A stretch of DNA of 64,000 bases from the NCBI RefSeq assembly GCF_015832195.1, contig NC_052027.1, positions 9,978,149 to 10,042,148 on the forward strand. The letters run 5' to 3'. This document shows positions 60,500 through 64,000 of this stretch, in pieces. The DNA is from Motacilla alba alba (taxonomy: Eukaryota > Chordata > Aves > Passeriformes > Motacillidae). Each line of letters begins with the position of its first letter. The first letter of the stretch is position 1. The position numbers and the translations under genes were made by a program. The notes beneath the pieces are model-generated. The model was not told where the DNA came from and ran no database searches. It saw only the letters and a program-made list of their open reading frames with translations.

Positions 60500-63400
60500 G
60501 TGAGTGCGGCAGGGAGGCCGTGGCGGGCCGGAGCTGCGCCACCGCCGCGGCTCAGACCGCTCCGGCCGCGGGGTCGGGGGGCAGCGGTGCCAGCGCGCCT
60601 CGGGAAGAGCGGCCGCGCCGGGCTGGAGGGCGGTGGCTATCGGCTGTGTTATCGGCAGGGTTATCGGCTGTGTTATCGGCAGGGTTATCGGCAGTGGGAT
60701 CAGTGCCCCAGATCCCGGGCGTTAAACCCATGTGTGTGTGACGCGGGCCCCGCACGCTGCCAAAGGCTGAGCAGCCCCTGAGGGGTTGTTTCCTCTCGGC
60801 CGCGCTCTCCTGAGCAGCGTCACGCCGCAATAAGTTGTTGTGAGTGGCAAACACGATGCTTGGTTTTCTGCTGATTTCATCGGTAGAACTGTAGGAATCT
60901 TTAGGTACTTCTTGTGAGTTACATAAGTATTTCCGTCCAACAAGTCTCACTGTTCAAATCCTGCCTGTTTGTAAACAATGACATGTTCAGCATTACGAGT
61001 GCTCACGTTCTTCTGAAGCTGTCTCTAATGAAGTCCATGGAGATGTTGTTTCAGATTGCCATGGAGATGAAACTCCATCCTTTAACATTAATCTTCATTT
61101 CTTTTGTCACATGCAGATGATTTTGAAGAGAAAAAGCCCAGTACAAAAAAGACCTCAAAAGCTCCAGCTAGGAAAAAGGGAGAAGATTGTGATACTGAAG
61201 TTTCCAATTCAGCAAAACCTTCAAAACGAGAAGAGGCAAAATCACAAATAAAAGAAAGTAAAAAGAATGCGAGAAATAAAGAGAATTGTATCAAAGAGGA
61301 AACATGCAGGTGAATTTATTTATCATTCAAGTCTATAGGACCTTTTTCTTCATCTTATTTCTTTCTGTGGTTTGATTGTAAAATATTCAATCTGTTGTTA
61401 CTGATGCAGAGGTCATGCTTGATTTATTTCCCTATTTTTAGTCTTTGATAAACAAGAACCTCCGTTTCCTGATGCTACCACTGTTTTGATGATTTTAACA
61501 GTGACTCACTGAAGCATCCTCAGAAGGAGATTAAGACAGAATCTCCTGTTAAAAAAGAGATGGATGAAGACAATATTGGCAATGATGATGATGATGATGA
61601 AAGTGAAGATGAGTGGGAGGATGTGGAAGGTAAAAGTTGCATATTTTTTCATGTTAAGCACTTTTTAAGAGCTTGTATATCACAATGATTCTTCAATAGC
61701 AGGTGACCAGCATCCCACAGTTATTTGAAATAACTTAGCACACAAAGTGTTATGGAAGATCCAGGAGCTGGTAGTTAGTGGGTGTGTTCTGTTTAAAGTT
61801 GTTTTAACTTGAGAAGGAAAACATAGGTTCTTATGCCATCATCAGTCCTCTCTGGTAATCTGTCCCATGTTTACTTAAAATTTAGTATTTTATTTTTACA
61901 GAACTTCAGGAACCTGCTACAGATAAGTTAGAAGAAGCTGCTGTTCTTCCATCAGTGGGGATGCCAAGCAATCCTGTTGAGATAGAGATTGAAACCCCAG
62001 AGCAGGTGAAGAAAAGAGAGAGGAGGTAAGAACAAGGAGGTGGTGGAGGGCTGCTAAAAGCTGAAGTTAAAAATACCCTAAGTTTTGGCTGTCACTAACT
62101 TGCTGTGTTCAGGGTGAAAAATCCCCACTTGGTGCAGACCATTGAGTTGGAATGATGCAGGGTTGTGGGATGAAGAAGAGTTTACACACTGACAGTTCTA
62201 CAGAAATCTTCAGTGGAAGTTGGCAGGAAGGGAGGAGGCCTTTCAGCTTCCTTGAAAATCAAGTGTGTGACTTCATTGTGTTTTACTGTCTCCATTTCCA
62301 TGAAGGGACAGCAGATGTCTTCAGGGAGAGCTGTGGGTGAATGACATTGTGTTACTGCAAAACCTTAACAGCCAGTTCACATAGCCAGTCACTAAACCTT
62401 TCCTTAAGTGTGCACAGAAGATTCTCTGGGATGGATTCTTTCTGTGAACTGGCCCAGTTCAGGAATCAAGAAAGGCAGGTTCACAGAATCCCACAACATC
62501 CCTTTCTTTTGTAATCTTCTGCAGAGAAAAAAGAAAAGCTGAGTTTGAGATGTACCTTCGGAGAATGATGAAACGTTTCAGCAAGGAAGTTCGTGAGGAC
62601 ACACATAAGGTATTTGTCACAGAGAACCATGGCAGAGAAGAAATTTAGCATAAAGTTTTCTGAACTGATTTGTAATCAAAAGAAACTAATTTTTATAAAA
62701 TAACATGGGGCCACAGCTAGAACTGAAAAAATAAAGAGGCTGTAGTCCTGACAGATGCTCATTAAGATTCCTCCTAACCTGTGAATTGGAAACACCAGTA
62801 CCTGTGTTAGTAAAATTCTAACTCAAAGCATATGTGAGTAGGATGTATATTTCTCCATAGAGGGTTATCTTCTCATTCTGTTGGGATTAAACTGCCAGTT
62901 GTGTAGAGCAGGCGACACTTGCAAAGACTTCAGTGCTTTGCTGTCTTCTGAAGACAGCACTGTGAGTGTTTGGGAGGCTTCATTGTCACCTCTCTCTGTG
63001 TTAAAAGGAGCACTGAAGTATTCCTTGCCTTTACCATGGACAGTAGTTCCAACTAGGAAAATCTCTTGTGAACTCACTTTTAAACTCTTCTCTCTCAGGT
63101 TCACTTGCTGTGTTTATTGGCAAATGGTTTCTACAGGAACAGGATCTGCAGCCAGCCAGATCTCCTCGCCATCGGTCTGTCCATCGTCCCCACGCGCTTC
63201 ACCCAAGTGCCCGCAGGCCAAGTGGGCCTTGTCTACCTTTCCAACCTGGTGAAATGGTAAAACTCTCTTCTGATGGTGCTGTCACATGGAATGTTGGGCG
63301 TAGGTTCAGGGAGAGGGGTAACTGTAACTAGCAATTTTCTGTGGATTTTGTAGATTTTGTGTACAAGGGTGCGAGGGGCTGTCCTTTTTAGAGAAGGAGA

Positions 63401-64000
63401 GGGTGAACTCAGAAGTTTAAGAATACAGTCACAAACAGTGGATAACAAGCAGGTATCTTGTGTTTCAGGTTTGTTGGAACCTTCACTGTCAATGAGGAGC
63501 TTTCCACTGAAAAAGGAGAGCCCCTTCAGTCAACACTGGAGAGGAGGTTTGCCATCTATGCTGCACAGGATGATGAGGAGCTTGTTCATGTAAGAGACTG
63601 GGAAGTGCAGGGTTGGTTGCTGAGTTTGGATGCTGTATCAGGTCAAACACAAAGTGGTGGGATGAGTGGATTTGAAGAAATCAGATTGGTGACTTAAGTG
63701 ATTCTGTAGCTTTTCATTTTCTTGTATTTTTATCTTGAGACCTCCTGTGATTAAATTGCTCAATTTGAATTGTTTTGCAGATATTTTTAATTATTCTGCG
63801 AGCTTTACAGCTGCTGTGTCGCCTTGTGCTGTCTTTTCAGCCTATTCCTCTCAAGGAGACAAGACCAAAGGTAGTTTTTGGTTGTTTGTGTGGATAAGGA
63901 ATAGGTCACTGATTTAGTAGGATTAAAATAACTTTCTGGCTATTACAGCTTGCAGTGAATCACTTACTGCATGAACCAGGGTTCTGTCTGCATTGCAGAA
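60397..64000 (+). CDS. XPC: XPC, nucleotide excision repair damage sensor (5' part, exons 1-8 complete, cut by window end)
   Basis: Coding exons are 60397-60499, 61117-61309, 61502-61629, 61902-62025, 62525-62609, 63099-63256, 63469-63589 and 63781-63870, with exon 9 beginning at 63999. All junctions are GT-AG and the joined frame has 334 codons. It begins [10 protein letters not shown] in a GCGCCATGG context. Residues 15-18 are basic (KKRR), 25-34 acidic. The low-complexity N-terminal third diverges strongly from human, then conserved blocks appear: [63 protein letters not shown]. From about residue 190 this is the first half of the Rad4 transglutaminase-like domain; the DNA-binding BHD1-3 domains lie beyond the window. 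XPC with RAD23B and centrin 2 recognises distorting lesions in global-genome repair and recruits TFIIH. Confidence 0.97.
60638..60697 (+). repeat. 12-bp minisatellite in XPC intron 1
   Basis: Five 12-bp units occur in tandem: TATCGGCTGTGT, TATCGGCAGGGT, TATCGGCTGTGT, TATCGGCAGGGT and TATCGGCAGTGG. Types A and B alternate, giving a 24-bp higher-order period. Because the unit is a multiple of three, it keeps the open frame that continues from exon 1 and would read as alternating LSAV and LSAG. Confidence 0.93.
61117..61309 (+). CDS. XPC: XPC coding exon 2
   Basis: Codes for D35 to C98 plus two bases of S99. It starts [12 protein letters not shown] and is Lys/Glu-rich, disordered and poorly conserved. 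The acceptor ends CACATGCAG and the donor is GTGAAT. Confidence 0.94.
61502..61629 (+). CDS. XPC: XPC coding exon 3
   Basis: Codes for S99 to E141. It ends in an acidic stretch with five Asp in a row followed by [10 protein letters not shown], matching the human acidic ESENDWEEVE motif. The GATGAT run at about 61583-61598 is slippage-prone. Confidence 0.96.
61902..62025 (+). CDS. XPC: XPC coding exon 4
   Basis: Codes for E142 to R182. It contains [11 protein letters not shown], nearly identical to human, just before the transglutaminase-like domain. The donor is GTAAGA. Confidence 0.97.
62525..62609 (+). CDS. XPC: XPC coding exon 5
   Basis: Codes for R183 to K211, with [15 protein letters not shown] and EDTHK as in human XPC. 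This begins the Rad4 transglutaminase-like domain. The donor GTATTT is a weaker match than the others. Confidence 0.97.
63099..63256 (+). CDS. XPC: XPC coding exon 6
   Basis: Codes for V212 to the first two bases of W264, with [20 protein letters not shown] and YLSNLVKW. The junction splits the Trp codon as TG|G. The donor GTAAAA is suboptimal. Confidence 0.97.
63469..63589 (+). CDS. XPC: XPC coding exon 7
   Basis: Completes W264 and codes for [11 protein letters not shown] through [18 protein letters not shown]. This is one of the most conserved parts of the protein. The donor is GTAAGA. Confidence 0.97.
63781..63870 (+). CDS. XPC: XPC coding exon 8
   Basis: Codes for residues 305-334, [19 protein letters not shown] then [11 protein letters not shown]. 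It is the hydrophobic helix of the transglutaminase-like domain, followed by the start of the long disordered insert. The donor is GTAGTT. Confidence 0.97.
63999..64000 (+). CDS. XPC: XPC coding exon 9, first two bases only
   Basis: The sequence TTCTGTCTGCATTGCAG at 63982-63998 is a good acceptor placed 128 bp after exon 8. In human, exon 9 is the very long exon coding for the disordered insert. Only AA of it is in the window. Confidence 0.75.

Larger units (their letters stand above)
59580..60720. promoter_or_regulatory. CpG island spanning LSM3 and XPC first exons
   Basis: GC content and CpG density rise sharply from about 59580 and fall off near 60720, covering LSM3 exon 1, the shared promoter, XPC exon 1 and part of each first intron. 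This is the only large CpG island in the window and is the expected mark of a constitutive housekeeping promoter. Confidence 0.9.

Noticed and set aside
60950..60965. B-box-like GTTCAAATCC in XPC intron 1
   Set aside because: No A box or cloverleaf could be formed; a similar motif at about 57833 also fails.
1..64000. CRISPR arrays, bacterial operons, prophage or integrase-type islands
   Set aside because: No spaced direct repeats or prokaryotic gene layout; the window is vertebrate nuclear DNA.

Overview
The window looks like nuclear DNA from a vertebrate, most likely a bird. Genes are split by short GT-AG introns, coding density is very low, there is one strong CpG island, and two diverged LINE fragments carry the sequence and octamer-like tail of avian CR1 elements. 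Nothing resembles a prokaryotic gene layout, and almost all of the open frames present are chance frames in non-coding DNA. The organism call is inference; no species can be named from this sequence.

Right end (about 57.26-64.0 kb): two genes sit head to head. LSM3 lies on the minus strand and is complete: four coding exons, 102 codons, with a poly(A) signal at 57279-57284. XPC lies on the plus strand and is cut by the window edge: eight complete coding exons totalling 334 codons, with the acceptor of exon 9 in the last bases. Their start codons are only 111 bp apart inside a CpG island, so they share a bidirectional promoter. LSM3 is a subunit of the LSm rings that act in U6 snRNA function and mRNA decay. 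XPC is the damage sensor of global-genome nucleotide excision repair. They share a promoter, not a pathway.

Left 57 kb: I found no coding exon here that I can recognise. It contains simple repeats, one clear CR1 fragment with an internal deletion (41.9-42.2 kb), several very old MIR/L3-like repeat fragments, one possible solo LTR (about 48.8-49.4 kb), a small isolated CpG cluster (5.16-5.30 kb) and two unusually long open frames (4.3-5.2 and 19.4-20.5 kb) with no recognisable domains. In human the order is TMEM43-XPC-LSM3-SLC6A6, with a long non-coding gap after LSM3. The desert here fits that arrangement, and the CpG cluster could be the promoter of the next gene out of frame to the left, but this is untested.

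I did not find a convincing undescribed system. The items most worth checking are the in-frame 12-bp minisatellite in XPC intron 1, the 52-bp GC-rich tandem repeat in LSM3 intron 1, the isolated CpG cluster near 5.2 kb, the 1.2-kb open frame at 19.4 kb and the LTR-like promoter block near 49.2 kb. All repeat family names are from memory of consensus sequences; no search was run.
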